Positions 1 to 5,335 of a DNA stretch of 5,335 nucleotides are shown piece by piece. Positions within the stretch are counted from its first letter, which is position 1. Each line of letters begins with the position of its first letter. Made by a program: the position numbers and the translations under genes. The notes beneath the pieces are model-generated. The model saw only the letters and a list, made by a program, of their open reading frames with translations. It had not been told where the DNA came from and did not search any database. The DNA comes from Gammaproteobacteria bacterium (GTDB taxonomy: Bacteria > Pseudomonadota > Gammaproteobacteria > Ga0077536): NCBI GenBank assembly GCA_003540955.1, contig DPMX01000325.1:1-5335 (forward strand), read 5' to 3'.

Positions 1-800
1 GGCAGCGATAGTCGCCATAGAGGATCAGAGGAACGGAAGAATGGCAGGCGTTGATCCCGAAGTTCCTGCCAATAACTGACCGGCTCGATCGAATCGGGCG
101 CCAGAGTCCGCTCGGCATCGATTACCGCCGAATCAGTGCCCGCGATACGCACGCGCAGTAGATTACCGTCGAAGCAAACAGCCGTAATTGGCAGCGACTG
201 TCGGGCAAGTGCAAGCATACGTTTGTGCGCATCGACCTCGGTCATCTCCCACACCGCTGTGCGCTCGCATTGAGGTCTCGGTGCCACCCTTATGGACACA
301 AGTAACAATAACCCAAGAGTGCCCATCGCTCCGGTCATCAACCGAGATACATCATAACCGGCTACATTTTTCATTACCTGACCACCGAAATTTAAACTTT
401 CTGCAGTGGAGGTCATAACTCTAACGCCCAAAACCGCATCGCGAACAGCACCAGCATAAGGTCGACGGGGTCCGGACAATCCAGCCGCGATTACACCACC
501 GATAGTCGATTCGTGGCCAAACTGCGGTGGCTCAAAAGGTAATATTTGGCCCTGTTCTGCTAAAGTACGCTCGACGTCAACCAAACGCGTACCAGCACGA
601 ACCGTGATCACTAGCTCAGGCGCTTCGTACTCAACAATTCCACGGTTACCGGTGGTGACGAGTTGTTCCCCAGTGACTGGACGCCCGTAGAATCTTTTAG
701 TGGCACCGCCAACGATCTCAAGCGGAGTCCCAGACTCTTTCGCTCGTCGGATCTGCCCAACAAAATGTTCCTCTTCGCTATTTATATCTACCCCCGCCAA
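1..800 (-). CDS. glcE: Glycolate oxidase FAD-binding subunit GlcE, 3' end missing
   Basis: GlcE is one of the three subunits of glycolate oxidase (GlcDEF), which oxidises glycolate to glyoxylate and passes electrons to the membrane respiratory chain. The minus-strand frame is open from the left edge (first full codon ends at base 3) to a TAG at 804-806. From the chosen TTG at 798-800 it gives 266 residues; E. coli GlcE has about 350, so roughly the last 85 lie outside. The PCMH-type FAD-binding fold fills about residues 5-175, with GRPVTG at 39-44, PELVITVRAG at 61-70, GGVIAAGLSGPRR at 101-113 and VMKNVAGYDVSRL at 142-154. PFF then LWRLSL near 253-266 also matches E. coli GlcE. No ATG or GTG start exists in the open frame before the conserved core. 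TTG at 800 puts 24 residues before TPLEIVGG, against 22 in E. coli. No clear Shine-Dalgarno precedes it. It follows aroC by 50 bp, which is not the usual glcD-glcE order. Family call is firm; the start is uncertain. Confidence 0.9.
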   Translation of the reverse strand, partial: MAGVDINSEEEHFVGQIRRAKESGTPLEIVGGATKRFYGRPVTGEQLVTTGNRGIVEYEAPELVITVRAGTRLVDVERTLAEQGQILPFEPPQFGHESTIGGVIAAGLSGPRRPYAGAVRDAVLGVRVMTSTAESLNFGGQVMKNVAGYDVSRLMTGAMGTLGLLLLVSIRVAPRPQCERTAVWEMTEVDAHKRMLALARQSLPITAVCFDGNLLRVRIAGTDSAVIDAERTLAPDSIEPVSYWQELRDQRLPFFRSSDPLWRLSL

Positions 801-805
801 CAGCT

Positions 806-819
806 ATGAGTAGTCTCAT
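806..819. repeat. Short inverted repeat just upstream of glcE
   Basis: ATGAG (806-810) and CTCAT (815-819) form a perfect five-base-pair stem with a four-base loop, a few bases upstream of the TTG chosen as the glcE start (798-800). In the mRNA it would lie where a ribosome site is expected. It has no T-run after it, so it is not an intrinsic terminator for aroC. Confidence 0.4.
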
Positions 820-850
820 CATGTTTAGGACCGACAGGGCACTCTGCGCT

Positions 851-1951
851 TTATTCCTTAGAGGGAGGGATTTGAGGAGTTGTCACGGTCACTTCCCCAT
901 TTTGACCTCGTTGCCGCAGCACATGATCCATTAAAACCAATGCTAGCATTGCTTCGGCTATTGGCGTGGCACGAATACCAACACACGGATCATGCCTCCC
1001 AAGGGTTGTAATTTCGGCCGACTCACCGAGAATATCGACCGTGTCACCTGGTATTCGAATACTTGAGGTCGGCTTCAGTGCGATGCTGACTACAATATCT
1101 TGGCCGCTACTAATACCACCTAGGATTCCACCCGCAGAGTTAGTAACAAAGCCGGACGGATTAAGCTCGTCGCGATGCTCCGTACCTTTTTGTCTGACGA
1201 CTTCAAATCCGTCACCAATCTCAACGCCTTTCACGGCGTTAATACTAACCATCGCTTTTGCAATATCCGCATCAAGGCGATCAAATACCGGTTCGCCGAG
1301 ACCTGGTGGCACCCCAGTCGCAACAATATTGACCCGAGCACCGATGGAATCACCCGCCTTGCGCAGTGAATCCATATAGCGTTCAAGTTCATCTACACGG
1401 CTAGGGACCGCACAGAAAAAGGGGTTTTCTTGCACCTTATTCCAAGATTCGAAGCCGATCTCTAGCTCGCCTAACTGCATTAAATATCCACGAACCTGTA
1501 TGCTGAACTGTTCGCTTAGGTATTTTTTTGCAATTCCAGCAGCCGCGACTCGCATACAGGTTTCCCGTGCCGACGCACGACCACCACCACGATAATCACG
1601 CACACCGTACTTTTGAATGTAGGTGTAATCGGCATGACCGGGGCGGAATTTATCCTTGATCTTTGAATAGTCTTTCGATTTCTGATCGGCGTTTTCTATA
1701 ATCAACCCGATTGGTGTTCCTGTAGTACGGCCTTCGAAAACGCCGGATACGATTTTGACACGGTCATCTTCGCGACGTTGTGTAGTATGCCGGCTCTGCC
1801 CCGGCTTGCGTCGATCGAGGTCGAGTTGCAAATCCACCTCACTGAGCACCATACCAGGTGGACACCCATCCACGATGCCTAAGTAACCATCGCCATGGCT
1901 TTCGCCACTTGTGGTAACCGTGAACAATTTTCCGAATGTGTTTCCAGACAT
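851..1951 (-). CDS. aroC: Chorismate synthase AroC
   Basis: AroC converts 5-enolpyruvylshikimate 3-phosphate to chorismate, the last shared step of aromatic amino acid, folate and quinone synthesis. It is cytosolic and needs reduced FMN, although the reaction has no net redox change. The 366-residue product compares with 361 in E. coli and aligns along its whole length. Visible signatures are GESHG at 16-20 (invariant His19), RPGHADYTY at 102-110 (invariant His105), GGGRASARET at 121-130 and RHDPCVGIRA at 319-328. There is no flavin reductase domain, so it is the monofunctional bacterial type using externally reduced FMN. The last 10-15 residues (around TVTTPQIPPSKE) are a variable tail. The ATG at 1949-1951 matches the family N-terminus (MSGNTFGKLF against MAGNTIGQLF). 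The bases just upstream (minus strand AATACAATGTAGTC) show no purine-rich ribosome site, so translation may lean on coupling to prmB, which ends 40 bp upstream. Confidence 0.98.
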   Translation of the reverse strand: MSGNTFGKLFTVTTSGESHGDGYLGIVDGCPPGMVLSEVDLQLDLDRRKPGQSRHTTQRREDDRVKIVSGVFEGRTTGTPIGLIIENADQKSKDYSKIKDKFRPGHADYTYIQKYGVRDYRGGGRASARETCMRVAAAGIAKKYLSEQFSIQVRGYLMQLGELEIGFESWNKVQENPFFCAVPSRVDELERYMDSLRKAGDSIGARVNIVATGVPPGLGEPVFDRLDADIAKAMVSINAVKGVEIGDGFEVVRQKGTEHRDELNPSGFVTNSAGGILGGISSGQDIVVSIALKPTSSIRIPGDTVDILGESAEITTLGRHDPCVGIRATPIAEAMLALVLMDHVLRQRGQNGEVTVTTPQIPPSKE

Positions 1952-1991
1952 GACTACATTGTATTACACAACTTGGGATTTTAATTGTCGC

Positions 1992-2858
1992 TTAATTACA
2001 AAAATCGTGCCTATAGGCGATCCCGACGCCCTCGCCGCCATATTCGAGATCGACCCAGGTAAAGCTGACGGACGAAAATTTGTGGTCAACGATGTCTGCC
2101 ATCTCACCAACGTCGACGATAATCGCCCCATCAGGGGATAGATGATCGGGGGCATATTGTATTATTCGACGTAAATATTTGAGGCCATCGGCCCCCGCCT
2201 CGAGAGCGACTATAGGTTCGTGCTGATATTCCCGAGGAAGAGACACCGCAACGTCGCCTGGGACATACGGAGGGTTGGCTATGATTAAGTCATACGATGT
2301 GTGCTCCGCCGGGAAAAGATCTGCTTGAATAAACCGCAAACGACTCCCCAGTTGCGGATAGTGCTTAAGATTTATCGCAGCGACCTCGAGCGCGGCAACC
2401 GAGTTCTCTGTAGCATCGAGGACAGCATTCGGCATCGCGATTGCAGTTGCAATCGCGATGCAACCACTTCCTGTACCGATCTCAAGAATTCGGTAAATTC
2501 GCTCCGAGACGAGCCAGGGCTCGAAGCGCGCTCTGATAAGCTCCGCGATCGGCGAACGAGGAACCAATACTCGCTCATCAATATAAAATTCGTGTCCCGC
2601 AAACCACATACGGTTAGTGAGGTACGCGGCTGGGCGTCGAGAACTAATGCGCTCAGTCACAATTGCCTCCACCGCCGTGCGCTGCACCTCCGTAAGCTCT
2701 TGGTCAAGAAGCGGCCCCTTTGCATCAAAAGGGAAACCAAGTGCATGAAACACGAGAAACACTGCTTCATCTCTTGCGTTCTCAGTCCCGTGCCCGAATA
2801 CAATATCCGCCGCTGAAAACCGTAATTCGGCGTCGAGTATCAACTCACGTGCCGTCAT
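1992..2858 (-). CDS. prmB: Ribosomal protein uL3 N5-glutamine methyltransferase PrmB
   Basis: PrmB methylates the side-chain amide of a conserved glutamine in ribosomal protein uL3 (RplC), using S-adenosylmethionine, and supports assembly of the large subunit. The 288-residue product (E. coli about 310) has an N-terminal helical substrate-recognition part, with FGHGTENARDEA at 21-32 close to E. coli YGHGTDNPWDEA, and then a Rossmann methyltransferase domain. PrmB rather than PrmC is indicated by VLVPRSPIAELI at 97-108, where PrmC has a PRPETE-type sequence, and by AYLTNRMWFAGHEFY at 78-92. The SAM loop is EIGTGSG at 126-132 and the catalytic NPPY is at 195-198. The acidic residue expected to hold the SAM ribose appears as Glu151, where E. 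coli has Asp in VDISPDAL. The protein ends about 20 residues earlier than E. coli, just after the YGGEGV segment. ATG 2856-2858 has a weak TAGG-like ribosome site. It lies 137 bp after htpG and 40 bp before aroC; prmB-aroC adjacency is also seen in E. coli. Confidence 0.94.
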   Translation of the reverse strand: MTARELILDAELRFSAADIVFGHGTENARDEAVFLVFHALGFPFDAKGPLLDQELTEVQRTAVEAIVTERISSRRPAAYLTNRMWFAGHEFYIDERVLVPRSPIAELIRARFEPWLVSERIYRILEIGTGSGCIAIATAIAMPNAVLDATENSVAALEVAAINLKHYPQLGSRLRFIQADLFPAEHTSYDLIIANPPYVPGDVAVSLPREYQHEPIVALEAGADGLKYLRRIIQYAPDHLSPDGAIIVDVGEMADIVDHKFSSVSFTWVDLEYGGEGVGIAYRHDFCN

Positions 2859-2880
2859 CGATAAGCCTAACTAATACTGC

Positions 2881-2907
2881 ATTATCGTCGTTAAAACTCC
2901 AACCCAA
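2881..2907 (-). promoter_or_regulatory. prmB: Weak candidate promoter for prmB
   Basis: On the minus strand GATAAT (2881-2886) is preceded 15 bases upstream by TTGGGT (2902-2907). The -10 box is good; the -35 box and the short spacing are not. It lies in the 137-bp htpG-prmB gap and would start transcription a short distance before the prmB ATG at 2858. The gap size makes a separate prmB promoter plausible, but the match is modest. Confidence 0.25.
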
Positions 2908-2995
2908 ACACGCCAGCATAGGACGAATTACAAGTAAAAAAACGACACCTCATTTCGATCATCTTCCGACAGACTGCGCCCCATGGTTAGATTTG

Positions 2996-4873
2996 CTAGC
3001 TTATCTTCAGAAGCATATCGTTCATCCGGTTTACAAATGCTGCTGGATCATCAAGTTTTCCTCCTTCCGCAAGAAGGGCCTGCTCGAACAATATATGGGC
3101 CCAATTCGCGAACTTACTCTCTTCGGACTCTAAATCCATGTGTTTAACCAACGGGTGAGTTGGGTTGACTTCTAAGATCCGCTTCGAGTCTGGCAACTCC
3201 TGTCCTGAGGCCTTCAATATCCGCTCCAAATTTGCGCTCATGTCGGTGTCATCTGAAACAAGACAAGCAGGCGAGGTCGTCAAGCGCGCAGTAGATCGAA
3301 CGTCCTTCACGGTATCACCTAACACATTTTTGATTCTCCCTACGAGCTCCTCATGATCTTCCGATTTATCTTCATCAACGTCTTCTGCGTCTTCTTTTGG
3401 CTTCCCGCCCGGCAGATCAAGTTCACCGTGCAAAATCGACTTCAACGGTTTCCCTTCGAAATCAGAAAGATGAGTGGTAACCCATTCATCCACTGGGTCA
3501 CAGAGTAACAATACCTCAATATTCTTTTCTCGGAAAACCTCAAGATGCGGGCTATGGCGCGCAGTCGGTAATGTTTCAGCCGTGAGGTAATAGATCGACT
3601 CCTGACCTTCGATCATACGGTCGACATAATCTTCAATCGACACTTCAGCGTCGTCACCTTCGCTGATGGTTGTGACAAAACGTAACAGCTTGACGAGTTG
3701 TTTCTGATTGGAAGGATCCTCCACTACGCCTTCTTTCAATACCCGACCAAAGTTTTTCCAAAACGCGCCATACTCGTCACCTTTCGCAATCGCCTCAATT
3801 GCGCTAAGGATCTTTTTAATTGATCCCGCGCGGATGGAATCGATCGCCTTGTTATGCTGCAAAATCTCGCGCGACACATTCAACGGAAGATCATTTGAGT
3901 CAACAATCCCGCGGACGAATCGCAAATAATTTGGCAAGAGCTGATCCGCATCATCCATAATAAATACGCGTTGTACGTAAAGTTTTACGCCGTGTCTCGC
4001 TTGGCGATCAAAAAGATCGAACGGCGCCCGTGAAGGGATGAAAAAAACAGTCGTATATTCCAACTTCCCTTCGGACTTGGTGTGGATCCAGCTCGCAGGA
4101 TCTTCAAAATCGTGCGCAATGTGCTTATAAAAAGCTTTGTACTCATCGTCACTGATATCTTTTTTGTTGCGAGTCCATAGCGCTGTGGCTGTATTAACGG
4201 CTTCGTAACCGGTTTCACCCTCTCCCTCTTTCGGCATCTCGATCTGGGTTGCGATATGATCCGAATAGCGCTTGACAACATCGCGCAAGCGGTAGCCATT
4301 TGCGAATTCAGCCGCATCGTCCTTGAGATGCAATACGACTTCCGTACCACGTTTTTTTCGCTTTACCGATTCGACCGTAAACTCGCCCTGCCCGTCCGAC
4401 TCCCAACGAACACCCTCATCCTCGGAACGACCGGCGCGACGGGATGTGACAACAACCTTATCTGCAACAATGTAAGCAGCATAAAAGCCCACCCCGAATT
4501 GCCCAATGAGTTGCGAGTCCTGCTGCGCGTCACCACTGAGGCTGCCAAAAAATTCCTTGGTCCCAGATTTTGCAATGGTGCCCAAGTGTTCAACCGCCTC
4601 TTCTCGTGACATCCCGATACCATTATCGCGTACCGTTATGGTCTTTAACTTTTCACTAAAATCCACTGTAATTTTAAGCTCAGTGTCCCCCTCAAAAAGC
4701 CCATCATCCGTTAGTGCCGCAAAACGAAGCTTATCGGCAGCATCAGCTGAATTGGAGATCAATTCACGCAGAAAAATCTCGCGATTGCTATACATTGAAT
4801 TGATAACGAGATGAAGTAACTGATTTACTTCAGACTCAAACCCTAGAGTTTCTTTGGTAGTCTCGATAGTCAT
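2996..4873 (-). CDS. htpG: Molecular chaperone HtpG (bacterial Hsp90)
   Basis: HtpG is the cytosolic Hsp90 ATPase, a homodimer that remodels client proteins with the DnaK system. From ATG 4871-4873 it has 625 residues; E. coli has 624. The GHKL ATPase domain covers about 1-215, with Glu37 and Asn41 in FLRELISNSADAADKLR (catalytic Glu, equivalent to E. coli Glu34), DNGIGM at 83-88 (nucleotide-binding Asp83), GTIAKSGT at 98-105 in the lid, and GQFGVGF at 124-130. The middle domain holds LNVSREILQHN at 331-341, with Arg335 equivalent to the ATP-sensing Arg336 of E. coli. A very acidic stretch follows at 494-509, then the C-terminal dimerisation domain. The eukaryotic MEEVD tail is absent, as expected. 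The frame also contains an upstream ATG at 4942, but those 23 extra residues have no family counterpart and overlap the likely promoter. The ATG at 4873 gives the family N-terminus and has AAGAG as ribosome site at a suitable distance. All key residues are intact. Confidence 0.97.
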   Translation of the reverse strand: MTIETTKETLGFESEVNQLLHLVINSMYSNREIFLRELISNSADAADKLRFAALTDDGLFEGDTELKITVDFSEKLKTITVRDNGIGMSREEAVEHLGTIAKSGTKEFFGSLSGDAQQDSQLIGQFGVGFYAAYIVADKVVVTSRRAGRSEDEGVRWESDGQGEFTVESVKRKKRGTEVVLHLKDDAAEFANGYRLRDVVKRYSDHIATQIEMPKEGEGETGYEAVNTATALWTRNKKDISDDEYKAFYKHIAHDFEDPASWIHTKSEGKLEYTTVFFIPSRAPFDLFDRQARHGVKLYVQRVFIMDDADQLLPNYLRFVRGIVDSNDLPLNVSREILQHNKAIDSIRAGSIKKILSAIEAIAKGDEYGAFWKNFGRVLKEGVVEDPSNQKQLVKLLRFVTTISEGDDAEVSIEDYVDRMIEGQESIYYLTAETLPTARHSPHLEVFREKNIEVLLLCDPVDEWVTTHLSDFEGKPLKSILHGELDLPGGKPKEDAEDVDEDKSEDHEELVGRIKNVLGDTVKDVRSTARLTTSPACLVSDDTDMSANLERILKASGQELPDSKRILEVNPTHPLVKHMDLESEESKFANWAHILFEQALLAEGGKLDDPAAFVNRMNDMLLKIS

Positions 4874-4936
4874 AGTTGCTCTTAGTAGCCTCAAAAAAGT
4901 TTCGATGGCGCGAAAGGTATGTATTGAAGCTCCAAA

Positions 4937-4960
4937 TTTCAAGCGTTATAGGATTTCAAA
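4937..4960 (-). promoter_or_regulatory. htpG: Candidate htpG promoter elements (two TTGAAA boxes)
   Basis: On the minus strand TTTGAAA (4954-4960) and CTTGAAA (4937-4943) occur 17 bases apart, upstream of the htpG start at 4873. CTTGAAA equals the -35 box of sigma32 heat-shock promoters in proteobacteria, and htpG is a classic member of that regulon. A proper sigma32 -10 box (CCCCAT-like) is not evident at the expected distance, and no good TATAAT pairs with either box. The assignment to heat-shock control is therefore tentative. Confidence 0.35.
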
Positions 4961-4975
4961 GACCACAGGAGCCAT

Positions 4976-4985
4976 CCTCCGGAGG
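4976..4985. repeat. Perfect 10-bp palindrome CCTCCGGAGG
   Basis: CCTCC at 4976-4980 is followed directly by GGAGG at 4981-4985, with no loop. The symmetry does not extend to the flanking bases. GGAG at 4968-4971 can also pair with CTCC at 4977-4980. With no spacer it is poor as an RNA hairpin but could be bound by a dimeric protein. It sits between the two candidate promoters. A chance occurrence is possible. Confidence 0.5.
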
Positions 4986-5030
4986 TAATTAACTGGCGAA
5001 ATAGATTAAATAAAATGCTTGGAATCCAAC

Positions 5031-5059
5031 TTGTAGCACGTAAGAATCCGTCGCATAAT
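5031..5059 (+). promoter_or_regulatory. Candidate sigma70-type promoter for the prepilin gene
   Basis: TTGTAG at 5031-5036 and CATAAT at 5054-5059 are separated by 17 bases. The -10 box matches the consensus in five of six positions; the -35 box matches only TTG. It points towards the pilin gene and would give a leader of a little over 100 bases. This is inference from base pattern alone. Confidence 0.35.
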
Positions 5060-5160
5060 TGCCGTCAAAGGCCAGTAGACGATGATTGGATTTCTGGCGA
5101 CTAAACCGCAACCCGATCCGACTATTTAGACAAGATCCGTAACAATTTAACGACAAAACC

Positions 5161-5167
5161 AAGAGGG
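5161..5167 (+). promoter_or_regulatory. Ribosome binding site of the prepilin gene
   Basis: AAGAGGG lies seven bases before the ATG at 5174 and is a good partner for the 16S rRNA tail. It is the clearest ribosome site in the window and fixes the start of the partial pilin frame, which would otherwise rest on a short peptide only. Confidence 0.75.
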
Positions 5168-5173
5168 CTTTCG

Positions 5174-5335
5174 ATGAAACGTTTTGCTAAACAGCTCGGC
5201 CAGGGCATGACGGAGTATATTATTATAGTGGCTTTGATAGCGATCGCGGCTATCGCAGCATATGGGTTTTTTGGGGATACGGTGCGGAACCAAATCGACG
5301 GCGTGGCTTCGGAATTGGCTGGCGAAGAGGGCGAA
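5174..5335 (+). CDS. Flp/Fap-like type IVb prepilin, 3' end missing
   Basis: The frame from ATG 5174 stays open to the right edge and gives 54 residues. The start is short and basic (MKRFAKQLG), followed by QGMTEY and a strongly hydrophobic run (III VALIAIAAIAA, residues 16-29), then a polar, acidic part ending GEEGE. Cleavage by a prepilin peptidase after Gly9 would place Glu14 at mature position +5 and Tyr15 at +6, which is the EY signature of Flp-type IVb pilins. The hydrophobic part would be the membrane anchor and the fibre core. Flp pilins are usually 50-80 residues, so most of the gene is probably present. AAGAGGG at 5161-5167, seven bases before the ATG, supports the start. It is divergent from htpG. 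The product could be a pilin subunit of a Tad-like pilus or a stand-alone pilin-like protein; the decisive downstream genes are outside the window. Confidence 0.8.
   Translation, partial: MKRFAKQLGQGMTEYIIIVALIAIAAIAAYGFFGDTVRNQIDGVASELAGEEGE

Larger units (their letters stand above)
4874..5173. other. Divergent intergenic control region, htpG / prepilin
   Basis: This stretch of exactly 300 bp lies between the two divergent starts. Nearest htpG it holds the leader with an AAGAG ribosome site and a run of T bases (minus strand, about 4892-4897), then the two TTGAAA boxes. A perfect CCTCCGGAGG palindrome sits at 4976-4985. Nearer the pilin gene are a candidate sigma70 promoter, GATCCG repeated at 5115-5120 and 5134-5139, and the pilin ribosome site. 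A 29-codon frame at 5015-5104 (+) has no good ribosome site and no recognised product, so it is not called as a gene. Confidence 0.7.

Noticed and set aside
188..418. 76-codon plus-strand frame near the left edge
   Set aside because: It lies antisense to glcE, whose conserved motifs run unbroken through this stretch.
640..670. Possible frameshift in glcE around the GEQLVTTG segment
   Set aside because: Careful re-reading of the bases shows one unbroken frame here. The apparent shift came from misreading a line boundary.
966..1379. 137-codon plus-strand frame inside aroC
   Set aside because: It is antisense to a fully conserved chorismate synthase, and its peptide shows no recognisable domain.
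2936..2942. Intrinsic terminator after htpG
   Set aside because: The T run is present on the minus strand, but I could not find a GC-rich inverted repeat directly before it.
2301..3133. Two long plus-strand frames across prmB and the htpG-prmB gap
   Set aside because: They are antisense to prmB and to the htpG end, and their low-complexity, Arg/Ser/Thr-rich peptides fit mirror frames better than proteins.
4874..4942. N-terminal extension of HtpG starting at the ATG at 4942
   Set aside because: The 23 added residues have no counterpart in HtpG proteins, the ATG overlaps the candidate promoter box, and the inner ATG at 4873 has a better ribosome site and gives the normal family length.
5015..5104. 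29-codon plus-strand frame in the divergent region
   Set aside because: No ribosome site sits at a proper distance, and the peptide has no recognisable motif or membrane segment. It overlaps the candidate pilin promoter.
5115..5139. GATCCG direct repeat before the pilin gene as an operator
   Set aside because: Two six-base copies 19 bases apart are easily due to chance, and nothing else in the flanks is repeated.

Overview
The window looks like chromosomal housekeeping DNA from a gammaproteobacterium, or a close proteobacterial relative, that I cannot name further. Three things point that way: the prmB-aroC neighbour pair (the same order as in Escherichia coli), the close residue-by-residue resemblance of AroC, PrmB, HtpG and GlcE to their enterobacterial counterparts, and a Flp-like type IVb prepilin at the right edge. 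Base composition looks balanced by eye, and I see no mobile element, tRNA, rRNA or CRISPR array.

Layout. Four genes run leftwards on the minus strand: htpG (4873 to 2996, Hsp90 chaperone), prmB (2858 to 1992, methyltransferase for ribosomal protein uL3), aroC (1951 to 851, chorismate synthase) and glcE (800 to beyond the left edge, FAD-binding subunit of glycolate oxidase). The gaps between them are 137, 40 and 50 bp. prmB, aroC and glcE could therefore be cotranscribed; htpG is more likely its own unit or the first gene of a read-through unit. A 300-bp divergent control region (4874-5173) separates htpG from a rightward gene starting at 5174, whose first 54 codons encode a type IVb (Flp/Fap-like) prepilin cut by the right edge.

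How the genes relate. They do not form one pathway. htpG concerns proteostasis, prmB ribosome modification, aroC the last step of the shikimate pathway, and glcE glycolate oxidation. The least usual points are at the edges. glcE follows aroC rather than glcD, has no good ATG start, and carries a small inverted repeat where its ribosome site should be. The pilin-like gene may open a pilus locus to the right. I found no convincing evidence of a novel system inside the window.
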